Both the position numbers and the translations under genes were made by a program. This document shows positions 6,125 to 12,562 of a stretch of 12,568 nt of DNA, in pieces. The stretch is from Candidatus Cloacimonadota bacterium (lineage in GTDB: Bacteria; Cloacimonadota; Cloacimonadia; JGIOTU-2). The notes under the pieces are model-generated. The model saw nothing but the letters and a program-made list of their open reading frames with translations, ran no database searches and was not told the origin of the DNA. The stretch spans positions 1 through 12,568 of the forward strand of contig JACNFI010000393.1 in the NCBI GenBank assembly GCA_014384665.1. The letters run 5' to 3'. Every line of letters starts with the position of its first letter. Position 1 is the first letter of the stretch.

Positions 6125-7524
6125 TTTTTTACCTGTTTTGCTTTAAATATTCCCTCACATACTAATTCATCGTCTACATAAGTCTTACCTTCAATAACAC
6201 TCACACCAACTTTAGATTTTATAAATTTCATCCTGAATTCCAATTTATCACCAGGAACAACTAATTTTCGGAATTTAACTTTATCAATTGAAGCAAAATA
6301 TGTAATATAATCCCTGGGATTTTCATACTCATTGAGAATGAATATTCCGCCAGTTTGTGCCATTGCTTCTACAATTAGTACTCCTGGCATTACAGGATGT
6401 CCGGGAAAATGTCCTTGAAAAAATGGCTCATTTATTGTAACATTTTTGATACCAACAATAGACTCCCCGGGCACAAATTCAGTAATTTTATCAACTAACA
6501 AAAATGGGTAACGGTGTGGTAAAATTCTCTTTATTGCTTCATTATCAAAAACTACACCTTTAACAGTTTTTTTCTGGTATTTTGCTTTAAGAATCTCATT
6601 TTCATATAGCTTCCTAATCTTCTTCAATAATTCTATATTTGTTTTATGACCTGAACGCGCTGCAAGTATATGACCCTTTAATGGTATACCAAGCAATGCA
6701 AGATCACCAATTAAATCAACAACCTTATGCCTTACGAATTCATTATAGTATCGCAATGGTTCTTCATTCAATAATTTATCCTTACTCAGTTTTAATTCAT
6801 CTTTGTATTTAAAAAGTTTTTTTAGCTCCTGCAAATCAGCATCAGACATATTTTCATCACCAATAACAATAGCATTATTCAAATTCCCACCTTTAATTAA
6901 ACCTGCCATTTTCAATTCTTTGATATCATTCACGAAGCAAAATGTCCGTGCCGATGCAAATCCTTTTTCATACTCATCTTTTAATGAAATCATAGAAGTG
7001 TACTGGGGCTTCAGATTGGGATGTTCAAAATCAATAAAAAAGGTTATTTTAAGGGATTCAGAAGGCACTACTACAACATCAACATTATGTGCTGGAACCG
7101 AAAAAGACATTGGCTTGGTGATTACAAGATATTTTCGTTCTGCATCTTGTTCAATAATCTCACATTTTCGTAGTGCTTTTACAAACTCTATTGCACTTCC
7201 ATCAGCAACTGGAATTTCTTCACCATCAACTTCCACAATAATATTATCAATTTCTAAACCTTTGATTGCCGATAAAACATGCTCTATTGTGGCAACGGTA
7301 GCATTTTTGATACCAATATTTGTTCCCCTTTCAAGACTAACTACATGTTTTATGTCAGCTGGAATTTTAGGTTTTCCTGGTAAATCTATACGCTTAAAGA
7401 TAATTCCAGTATTCTCTGGTGCTGGTTTAAAAGTTATTGTGCATAGTTTCCCTGTATGTAATCCAATTCCAGTATAAGAGATAGAATCTTTTATTGTCTG
7501 CTGGTTTGCACTATTTTGAATCAT
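6121..7524 (-). CDS. lpxC-fabZ: Bifunctional LpxC deacetylase / FabZ dehydratase fusion
   Basis: One 467-residue chain holds two enzymes. Residues 1 to about 310 are LpxC, the zinc-dependent UDP-3-O-acyl-GlcNAc deacetylase and committed step of lipid A synthesis: Glu81-His82 in TIEHVLSAIKGLEIDN, zinc ligands His266 and Asp270 in RHKVVDLIGDLALLG, and the general acid His293 in SGHKTN. After a linker (~310-325) comes FabZ, the 3-hydroxyacyl-ACP dehydratase of fatty acid synthesis: LPHRYPFLLVD at 335-345, catalytic His372 in GHFPGHPVMPG and Glu386 in VEAMAQ. All catalytic residues are present in both halves. Such fusions are known in Bacteroidetes and relatives. Both enzymes draw on the 3-hydroxyacyl-ACP pool, so fusion fixes their ratio. 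The start overlaps lpxD by 14 bp and follows AAAGGAT. Confidence 0.96.
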   Translation of the reverse strand: MIQNSANQQTIKDSISYTGIGLHTGKLCTITFKPAPENTGIIFKRIDLPGKPKIPADIKHVVSLERGTNIGIKNATVATIEHVLSAIKGLEIDNIIVEVDGEEIPVADGSAIEFVKALRKCEIIEQDAERKYLVITKPMSFSVPAHNVDVVVVPSESLKITFFIDFEHPNLKPQYTSMISLKDEYEKGFASARTFCFVNDIKELKMAGLIKGGNLNNAIVIGDENMSDADLQELKKLFKYKDELKLSKDKLLNEEPLRYYNEFVRHKVVDLIGDLALLGIPLKGHILAARSGHKTNIELLKKIRKLYENEILKAKYQKKTVKGVVFDNEAIKRILPHRYPFLLVDKITEFVPGESIVGIKNVTINEPFFQGHFPGHPVMPGVLIVEAMAQTGGIFILNEYENPRDYITYFASIDKVKFRKLVVPGDKLEFRMKFIKSKVGVSVIEGKTYVDDELVCEGIFKAKQVKK

Positions 7525-8563
7525 TTTTATCCTTTTTCATTAATTTGTGATAAAACCTTCTCATTTCTGGTAATTCCTTCATTGCTGCGATAATTCTTCG
7601 TTGCTTGTGAGCATCAATTGCTGGATATCCAAATAAAATTTTACCATCTGGAACATCTTTTGCAACACCGGATTGAGCAGCAATCATTACTTTTTTACCA
7701 ATTTTAATGTGGTCTGTAATACCAACCTGTCCAGCCAATACAGAATTATCTCCAATCTCAGAACTTCCTGCAATACCAACTTGTGAACAAATGATTACAT
7801 TTCTACCAATTTTAACATTATGAGCAATTTGCACAAGATTGTCAATTTTAGAACCTTTCTTTATAATTGTATTCCCGAGAGTAGCCCTATCAATCGTAAC
7901 ATTTGCACCAATTTCAACATCATCTTCAATAATTACATTACCAATTTGAGGAATTTTTCTATGCTGTGTGCCATCCCATATATAACCAAAACCATCGCAA
8001 CCTACTATACATCCTGAATGAATCCGAACTTTTTTGCCTATAATTGTGTCAGGATATATTACTACATTAGGAAAAATATGTGATTCTTCTCCAATTATAG
8101 AATTTTTCTTAATAACAGAATTTGCTTCAATTACAACTTTTTCTTCTAATATAACTCCTTCTTCAACAACAACATTTGGTAAGATTTTAATATAATTAGG
8201 TAATTTTACAGAAGAATGGATGTTTGCACTTTGATGAATATATTTACCTTTAATTAGTTTGTCTTCCTTTTCCAGGAGAAATGAGACGATTCTCAGAAAA
8301 GACATAAAAGGTTTCTCACATAAGATATAATTTCTTTCAGGTATCTTTGAGAGAGTTTCATCTTTAGGAATGATTATTAACCCAGCTTTTGATTCTTTGA
8401 ATGCTTTTATGTATTTTACATCTTGATAAAATGCAATGGAAGAACTATCAGCATCCTCTAATGTGGCAACAGAATTAAATAAGGAATCATTAACTGATAT
8501 AAGTTTTCCCTGTGAAATTTTTTCAACATCTTTTAAGCTGATAGAATGCTTAAATTTTTTCAT
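7511..8563 (-). CDS. lpxD: UDP-3-O-acylglucosamine N-acyltransferase LpxD
   Basis: LpxD adds the second 3-hydroxyacyl chain, on the 2-amino group of UDP-3-O-acyl-GlcN, using acyl carrier protein as donor. The 350 residues (341 in E. coli) comprise an N-terminal uridine-binding domain (about 1-105, with SVATLEDADSSSIAFYQD), a left-handed beta-helix of hexapeptide repeats (about 110-305) and a C-terminal helix. The catalytic histidine is His248 in DNLVQIAHNVKIG. GCDGFGYIWDG (188-198) and ANVTIDRATLG (220-230) are family landmarks. No Shine-Dalgarno sequence precedes the ATG; instead an AT-rich promoter-like box ends six bases upstream. It is the first gene of the overlapping lpxD-lpxC/fabZ-lpxA operon. 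A 428-bp repeat-filled gap separates it from skp. Confidence 0.96.
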   Translation of the reverse strand: MKKFKHSISLKDVEKISQGKLISVNDSLFNSVATLEDADSSSIAFYQDVKYIKAFKESKAGLIIIPKDETLSKIPERNYILCEKPFMSFLRIVSFLLEKEDKLIKGKYIHQSANIHSSVKLPNYIKILPNVVVEEGVILEEKVVIEANSVIKKNSIIGEESHIFPNVVIYPDTIIGKKVRIHSGCIVGCDGFGYIWDGTQHRKIPQIGNVIIEDDVEIGANVTIDRATLGNTIIKKGSKIDNLVQIAHNVKIGRNVIICSQVGIAGSSEIGDNSVLAGQVGITDHIKIGKKVMIAAQSGVAKDVPDGKILFGYPAIDAHKQRRIIAAMKELPEMRRFYHKLMKKDKNDSK

Positions 8564-8569
8564 TATATT

Positions 8570-8594
8570 TTATAGTATTATAAATAAAGTCTTT
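8570..8594 (-). promoter_or_regulatory. Envelope-gene box upstream of lpxD, with TATAAT
   Basis: These 25 bp match 12538-12562 upstream of bamA at 24 of 25 positions, in the same orientation to the gene. On the minus strand the box reads AAAGACTTTATT then TATAATACTATAA. The TATAAT (8582-8577) would place the transcription start near 8570, about six bases before the lpxD ATG. There is no good -35 at the usual distance; GACTT lies only four bases upstream of the TATAAT. Confidence 0.6.
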
Positions 8595-8598
8595 TCAT

Positions 8599-8634
8599 GC
8601 CAGAGGCAGATCCGCCTTAGGCGGAGTTTTTTTT
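8599..8634. repeat. Double GC-rich hairpin with adjoining T run
   Basis: GCC-AGA-GGC (8599-8607) is followed by the palindrome TCCGCC-TTA-GGCGGA (8611-8625) and then GTTTTTTTT (8626-8634). On the plus strand it has the form of an intrinsic terminator, but no plus-strand gene lies upstream. On the minus strand it sits just upstream of the lpxD box. It is probably a REP-like palindromic repeat, although blocking antisense transcription is possible. Confidence 0.65.
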
Positions 8635-8660
8635 GCAAGAAATTATAACTATTTACTGCC

Positions 8661-8692
8661 AACCGCTAATTAACGCCAATTTTCGTTAATTA
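8661..8692 (+). repeat. Diverged CGCGAAT-type repeat with inverted repeat
   Basis: Positions 8661-8680 (AACCGCTAATTAACGCCAAT) match 17 of 20 bases of the repeat at 9555-9574. TAATTAACG (8667-8675) and CGTTAATTA (8684-8692) are a perfect nine-base inverted repeat around an eight-base loop. Confidence 0.6.
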
Positions 8693-8709
8693 AGAGAAAA
8701 AAATTAGTG

Positions 8710-8774
8710 TCCACCCCGTTAGATAATTTTATTATAAGGGTGGAGATAGAAATAAAAACTGAATATCTAACGGG
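8710..8774. repeat. Inverted repeats with two alternative pairings
   Basis: TCCACCC (8710-8716) can pair with GGGTGGA (8738-8744). CCCGTTAGATA (8715-8725) can pair with TATCTAACGGG (8764-8774). The two stems share bases 8715-8716, so they are alternative or need rearrangement. This is the first half of a four-copy set of a CCCCGTTARATA motif. Confidence 0.7.
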
Positions 8775-8777
8775 ATA

Positions 8778-8800
8778 AATTCGCGTATATTCGCGGTTAA
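8778..8800 (-). repeat. Interspersed CGCGAAT repeat, inverted copy
   Basis: The reverse complement of 8779-8800, TTAACCGCGAAT followed by ATACGCGAAT, matches 9553-9574 at 20 of 22 positions. The unit is about ten bases long (CGCGAATNNA) and partly repeated in tandem. Confidence 0.7.
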
Positions 8801-8815
8801 ATTAATTATTATTTT

Positions 8816-8926
8816 GCGGTTTACCCCGTTAAATATAACAAACCGAAGAGGATAAAAATTATATAATTCATCCTTCGCAGTGCTATGGAGAATGGACAAT
8901 GTAAATTATTTAACGGGGTTTACCGC
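8816..8926. repeat. 111-bp long inverted repeat with inner hairpin
   Basis: GCGGTTTACCCCGTTAAAT (8816-8834) is the reverse complement of 8908-8926 at 17 of 19 positions. Inside, CGAA and GGAT (8844-8847, 8850-8853) pair with ATCCTTCG (8870-8877) with a two-base bulge. No open reading frame of note lies within. CTATGGA occurs at 8883-8889 and again at 8928-8934, just beyond the right arm. The element would fold in the skp 3' region on the minus-strand transcript. It could be a small mobile palindromic element or an mRNA-stabilising structure. Confidence 0.7.
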
Positions 8927-8991
8927 GCTATGGAATAATTTCAATTTCAATTACTTAAAATATCATTTTATAGAACTGTATTATTTCTTGT

Positions 8992-9510
8992 TTACTCAGT
9001 AATTTCTTTTAATTTTTCTATAACTAAATCAGTTATATCCATCTCTTTATCTTTTGCATACAGCACAACTTCACCCTGCTGAGAGTTTAATACAAAATCG
9101 TACTTATTATCTTCTGCTACTTCATTAATTGCCTGTACAATTTTTTCACTTATTGGTTGCAACAACTCATTCTGTCTTTGAACTGCACGATTTCTAATTT
9201 CATTCACAAATTGATAATATTCTCTTTCTTTTTTCTCAATAAGTGCTAATTTTTCTTCCTTCCGTTCTTCAGTAACAATTGGAGGTAGATTATCGTATTC
9301 TTCCTGTAAACTATTAATCTCTTGTTCCTTTTCCTCTAATTCATTTTGCCACTGTTCAGCTTCTAAGTTATACTTCTCTTCAGCTTCAAGTTTCGCAGGA
9401 TATTCATTATACACACGGTCAACATCTAAATATGCTATTTTAATATCAGACGCATATAATAACGATAAGGTAAAGGTTGTAATAATTAAACATAGAATTT
9501 TTTTTGTCAT
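8992..9510 (-). CDS. skp: OmpH/Skp-family periplasmic chaperone
   Basis: Skp holds unfolded outer-membrane proteins in the periplasm and hands them to the BAM complex. The 172-residue product has a signal peptide (about 1-20, ending LLYA before SD), then the family opening IKIAYLDVDRVYNEYPA and a long charged, heptad-like coiled coil rich in Glu, Lys and Gln (about 45-115), the tentacles of the jellyfish-shaped trimer. The C-terminal strand DNKYDFVLNSQQGEVVLYA and the tail ITDLVIEKLKEI match OmpH proteins. Length is close to E. coli Skp (161). AAGGAA precedes the ATG. The gene is in its usual place between bamA and lpxD but has large gaps on both sides. A shorter form of the bamA/lpxD box lies 27 bp upstream. 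Confidence 0.92.
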   Translation of the reverse strand: MTKKILCLIITTFTLSLLYASDIKIAYLDVDRVYNEYPAKLEAEEKYNLEAEQWQNELEEKEQEINSLQEEYDNLPPIVTEERKEEKLALIEKKEREYYQFVNEIRNRAVQRQNELLQPISEKIVQAINEVAEDNKYDFVLNSQQGEVVLYAKDKEMDITDLVIEKLKEITE

Positions 9511-9537
9511 TTTTTGTTCCTTTTTTATTTTTGAGTC

Positions 9538-9554
9538 TACTATAAAAAGTCCTT
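9538..9554 (-). promoter_or_regulatory. Diverged envelope-gene box upstream of skp
   Basis: On the minus strand this reads AAGGACTTTTTATAGTA. It resembles the bamA and lpxD boxes (AAAGACTT, then TATAATA) with two bases fewer between GACTT and the TATA element. The TATAGT (9543-9538) would start transcription near 9531, giving a ~20-base leader that contains the AAGGAA ribosome binding site. The resemblance is weaker than between bamA and lpxD. Confidence 0.4.
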
Positions 9555-9584
9555 AACCGCGAATGAACGCGAATAAACGCAAAT
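9553..9584 (+). repeat. Interspersed CGCGAAT repeat, tandem ten-base units
   Basis: GAATGAACGC (9561-9570) and GAATAAACGC (9571-9580) are adjacent ten-base units, preceded by TTAACCGC and followed by AAAT. Two diverged copies lie in the skp-lpxD gap. I recall similar CGCGAAT tandem units as common intergenic repeats in other environmental bacteria, which I cannot verify here. Confidence 0.7.
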
Positions 9585-9666
9585 TTTGAATGTGATATTA
9601 CAAAAATTGCGGACTACCTAATCCACTAGCTATAGGCAAATTAGTGCCATAGAAGTACACAGTTTT

Positions 9667-9741
9667 ATCCCCGATTCCTGTCCCCGTTCCCAATTTAATT
9701 GGGAATCTCGGGGATCGTTAGGAACGGGCTTAATTGGGAAT
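9667..9741. repeat. Nested palindromic repeat cluster
   Basis: TTCCCAATT-T-AATTGGGAA (9687-9705) is a perfect palindrome. ATCCCCGA (9667-9674) pairs with TCGGGGAT (9708-9715) around it. CCCGTTCC (9683-9690) pairs with GGAACGGG (9721-9728) as an alternative. TTAATTGGGAAT recurs directly at 9695-9706 and 9730-9741. The cluster occupies the middle of the 686-bp bamA-skp gap, with no credible gene on either strand. Confidence 0.75.
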
Positions 9742-9903
9742 GGAAAAATGGAATAAAAACTGAATTTTAACACCTTCATGGCTTTTTATAGCGGACTCAT
9801 TTTTTTATTTTAAAATATGATACCCTGGGAAAAATATAATAAAATATATTCAAGATATTATCTTATCAATAATATTCATGTAATTTTTGGTTCACCCTTC
9901 GTA

Positions 9904-9921
9904 GTCCCGATATTTCGGGAC
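9904..9921. repeat. Short palindromic element
   Basis: GTCCCGA (9904-9910) and TCGGGAC (9915-9921) form a perfect seven-base stem around TATT. It is GC-rich in AT-rich surroundings and has no T run next to it, so it is a repeat rather than a terminator. Confidence 0.6.
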
Positions 9922-9961
9922 GGAGAACTGGCAAGAAATTTTTATTCTGCCTTGAGATTCT

Positions 9962-10116
9962 TTTCTAAATCCAAATTTCTAATTTCTAATAAAATATCAA
10001 ATATCAAATATCAAATAACAAATATAAAAGGATTAGTCTTCGGAGATTTTGTTTTTGCACGATTTGACATTTAGGCTTTGTCATTTTATTTGACATTAGG
10101 AATTTGGATTTAGAAA
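9962..10116. repeat. 155-bp element with 16-bp terminal inverted repeats and heptamer tandem repeats
   Basis: TTTCTAAATCCAAATT (9962-9977) is perfectly inverted at 10101-10116. Inside are AATTTCT twice (9974-9987) and AAATATC three times followed by two diverged units (9992-10026), all with a seven-base period. TTTGACATT also occurs twice (near 10063 and 10089). No target-site duplication is evident, so a MITE-like origin is possible but unproven. An 85-codon open frame crosses the left part but only translates the repeats. Confidence 0.65.
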
Positions 10117-10196
10117 TTATTGGCTTTATTATTGATTAATATTTCCTGTTTGGTTCTGGCTTGTCCAGGTTAGGATTATCTAAAAACTTTAACCAA

Positions 10197-12449
10197 CTAA
10201 AAAGTTGAACCAAATTGAAAGTGAAACTGCCATTTATTTTTCTCTTCTCTATCAAAACCATAAGCATAGTCAAAACCCAACAAACCCATAGGACTCATTA
10301 TCCTGATGCCAATTCCAGAACCTTTTTTCAATCCCTGAACATTCAATTCTGAAAAATAATTATAAGAATTTCCAGCATCAAAGAACAGAACACCAATTAT
10401 CTGGTCAGTAGATATTGGGATAGTAACTTCTGATGAAGTGATTAATTCTGCTCTACCACCATCACTTGAGGGAGGTATTACACTCCTGTCTGGGTAACCT
10501 CTAATCCCATCGGGTCCAGTTCCTCCAGGATAAAATCTTTCATCTGGGGGGACATTACTGGTTTGTCCAAACTCTTTAACATAACCAATTCTCCATTTCA
10601 TACCAAACGCAACTTTCCAGAACAATTTTATATACCAATTGGTCTGCATTATTTCTTTATAATAATTTTCCTTACCGCCTAAAGGTCCACCTGCTAATTC
10701 AGTAAAAGACCTAACAAGACAACCCGCAGTTGGTCGGAATATATTATCTCTACTGTCTCGTTCTAAGGTAACAAACATATTGCTTATTATTTTCTTCCCG
10801 GTATCCACTAAATCTTGAACATTCTGAGAGGTATCACCAGTTGGCTCAATAATCTCATACTTTTTCTGAGTTATAGCATACCCGGATGTAATTCTTGAAT
10901 AATTAATCCAGGGAATAATTGTTCCAATACGAAATCCACCACCAGTGCGATAAACCCGATAATTCCAGTCAGTCCAGTTTCTCTTTGTATGATATACATC
11001 AAAACCTACAAGAGTATTCGTATCAAGAAAATACGGGTTGGTAAAGCTAATATCATAATTTTGTTTGACCCCACTGAATTCCCATTGTAATTTAATACCC
11101 CATGCTTTACCAAACAAATTATTATGGGATAGAGCAATAAAACCAACTAATTTATCTTGCTGATCAAAATTTACTCCAAGATTCGCAGCGCCAGATTCCT
11201 TATCTTCAACTGTAAATGTAAGGTCAATATCTCCTTCGGCATTTATTGGTTGATAATCTAAACCAATATTTGGTTCAAAAAATCCAAGATTATATATATT
11301 CCTCTGACTCTGGAATAATAAAGATTGTCTAATATAGTCACCAGGAACAATGGCAAGCTGTCTGCGAATAATTTTTTCTCTTGTTTTCTTATTACCTTCT
11401 ATAAAAATTTGTCTAACACGAGCACGGGTATTTTCAGTAATTTCAATTACTATATTTATATGCTCACCCTTAGTTTGAATATCCTTATTTATTATTGAAT
11501 ATAAATATCCTTCCTCAATATACATTGAATAGATAGTGTTAAGCTTATCATTAAATTCTTCTTGATTAAATATTTCACCCTTCTTAATTTTTAATTGGCT
11601 TATAATAGCCTTATCACTAAATCTTGAATTACCTTTTACAAGAACTGACCCTAATTTATATTGATTCCCTTCAAATATCTTAATTTCAATAAATAGATTA
11701 CCTTGTTCATCATATTCACTTACCCAATCTACAATTGAAGCATCTATAAATCCTTTTGAATGATAAAATTCTACTATCCTTTGTAAATCTTCTTCAAACT
11801 TATCTAATTTAAACCCTCCTGAGCGGAAAAAACTACTTGCTTTCGTCTTCATTTCACTTCTAAGCTTTTTAGATGAAATATGAGAGTTGCCTGAAAAAGT
11901 AATATCTTTTACTGTAATTTTTAGTCCTTCATTGATAGAAATCGTCAATTCAATTTTATTTTCTTTTAGTGGTTTTTCAATAAATTTTACAGAAGCAAAT
12001 CTATATCCTTTTTCATAATATAAAGTTAATATCCGATTTCTAATTTCAAACTTCTTTTCACCAGACAAGTAGTCACCTTTTATAAGAAATATCTCAGAAT
12101 TAATATCCTCTTTTTTTATGTTTTCATTGCCAGTAATAATAATGCTTTGAATAATAGGAAGCTCGGTAACTTTTATTATGATTTTTACACCTTTCTCGTC
12201 AGTAAGTTTATTAATATCAATATTGGCAAACAAACCTAAATTATAGATATATCTTATTGCATTAGCTATATTTTCTGATGAATAAATATCACCTAATGCT
12301 AAACCTGAAGCAGATTGTATTAATTTTGAACTAACATTAATATTACCTGTTACTACAATATCAGTGATATAATTATAATCTTGGGAAGCAAGATGTATAT
12401 AGTAAAATAAAAAAAATAGGATAACTAAAAAAAATCGCTTATGCTTCAT
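10197..12449 (-). CDS. bamA: Outer membrane protein assembly factor BamA (Omp85)
   Basis: BamA is the core of the BAM machine that folds beta-barrel proteins into the outer membrane. The 750 residues begin with a signal peptide (KHKR, then a hydrophobic run, likely ending near ASQ at 21-23). Five POTRA domains follow, at about 29-97, 98-176, 177-261, 262-340 and 343-417. Most open with a V/I-x-G-N strand motif (VVTGN, IITGN, FSGN, LVKGN, IEGN). The 16-strand barrel runs from about 420 to 750, with the loop-6 motif DGIRGYPDRS (647-656, the family's VRGF) and a final QFHFQFGSTF ending in Phe. Nothing is missing. A TTG at 12485 is in frame, but the extra 12 residues spoil the signal peptide; the ATG at 12449 fits, although neither start has a clear Shine-Dalgarno sequence. 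No lipoprotein partners lie in the window. Confidence 0.96.
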   Translation of the reverse strand: MKHKRFFLVILFFLFYYIHLASQDYNYITDIVVTGNINVSSKLIQSASGLALGDIYSSENIANAIRYIYNLGLFANIDINKLTDEKGVKIIIKVTELPIIQSIIITGNENIKKEDINSEIFLIKGDYLSGEKKFEIRNRILTLYYEKGYRFASVKFIEKPLKENKIELTISINEGLKITVKDITFSGNSHISSKKLRSEMKTKASSFFRSGGFKLDKFEEDLQRIVEFYHSKGFIDASIVDWVSEYDEQGNLFIEIKIFEGNQYKLGSVLVKGNSRFSDKAIISQLKIKKGEIFNQEEFNDKLNTIYSMYIEEGYLYSIINKDIQTKGEHINIVIEITENTRARVRQIFIEGNKKTREKIIRRQLAIVPGDYIRQSLLFQSQRNIYNLGFFEPNIGLDYQPINAEGDIDLTFTVEDKESGAANLGVNFDQQDKLVGFIALSHNNLFGKAWGIKLQWEFSGVKQNYDISFTNPYFLDTNTLVGFDVYHTKRNWTDWNYRVYRTGGGFRIGTIIPWINYSRITSGYAITQKKYEIIEPTGDTSQNVQDLVDTGKKIISNMFVTLERDSRDNIFRPTAGCLVRSFTELAGGPLGGKENYYKEIMQTNWYIKLFWKVAFGMKWRIGYVKEFGQTSNVPPDERFYPGGTGPDGIRGYPDRSVIPPSSDGGRAELITSSEVTIPISTDQIIGVLFFDAGNSYNYFSELNVQGLKKGSGIGIRIMSPMGLLGFDYAYGFDREEKNKWQFHFQFGSTF

Positions 12450-12537
12450 ATTTTTTACTATTAAAATTAATTTTATAAATTGCAAATTTTTTGATACAAA
12501 ATAAATAAGTAAAGTTTTTTATTTCATTCACAATAAA

Positions 12538-12562
12538 TTATAGTATTATAAATCAAGTCTTT
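12538..12562 (-). promoter_or_regulatory. Envelope-gene box upstream of bamA, with TATAAT
   Basis: On the minus strand this reads AAAGACTTGATT then TATAATACTATAA, identical to the lpxD box at 24 of 25 positions. TATAAT (12550-12545) predicts a start near 12538 and a leader of about 89 bases before the ATG at 12449. The usual -35 position falls at the edge of the window and cannot be judged fully. Confidence 0.6.

Noticed and set aside
6803..7477. A 224-codon plus-strand open frame antisense to lpxC
   Set aside because: It lies wholly within the well-supported LpxC half on the other strand, resembles no family I know, and is rich in Ser and Ile as expected of a shadow frame.
9585..9666. An RNA gene or small protein between the repeats upstream of skp
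   Set aside because: No cloverleaf, no conserved motif and no open frame with a ribosome binding site could be seen.
9974..10026. Possible CRISPR-like array
   Set aside because: The units are only seven bases long and contiguous, without unique spacers, and no cas gene is present.
9817..10074. An 85-codon plus-strand open frame in the bamA-skp gap
   Set aside because: No ribosome binding site. Its second half translates the AAATATC tandem repeats and gives low-complexity peptide (ISNIKYQITNIK). No recognisable domain.
10155..10208. A terminator after bamA
   Set aside because: Only short stems (CAACT/AGTTG at 10194-10207, CTGG/CCAG near 10157-10168) with no proper U tract; too weak to call.
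12450..12485. A TTG start for BamA at 12485
   Set aside because: It adds 12 residues before a complete signal peptide and has no ribosome binding site; the ATG at 12449 gives a normal n-region.
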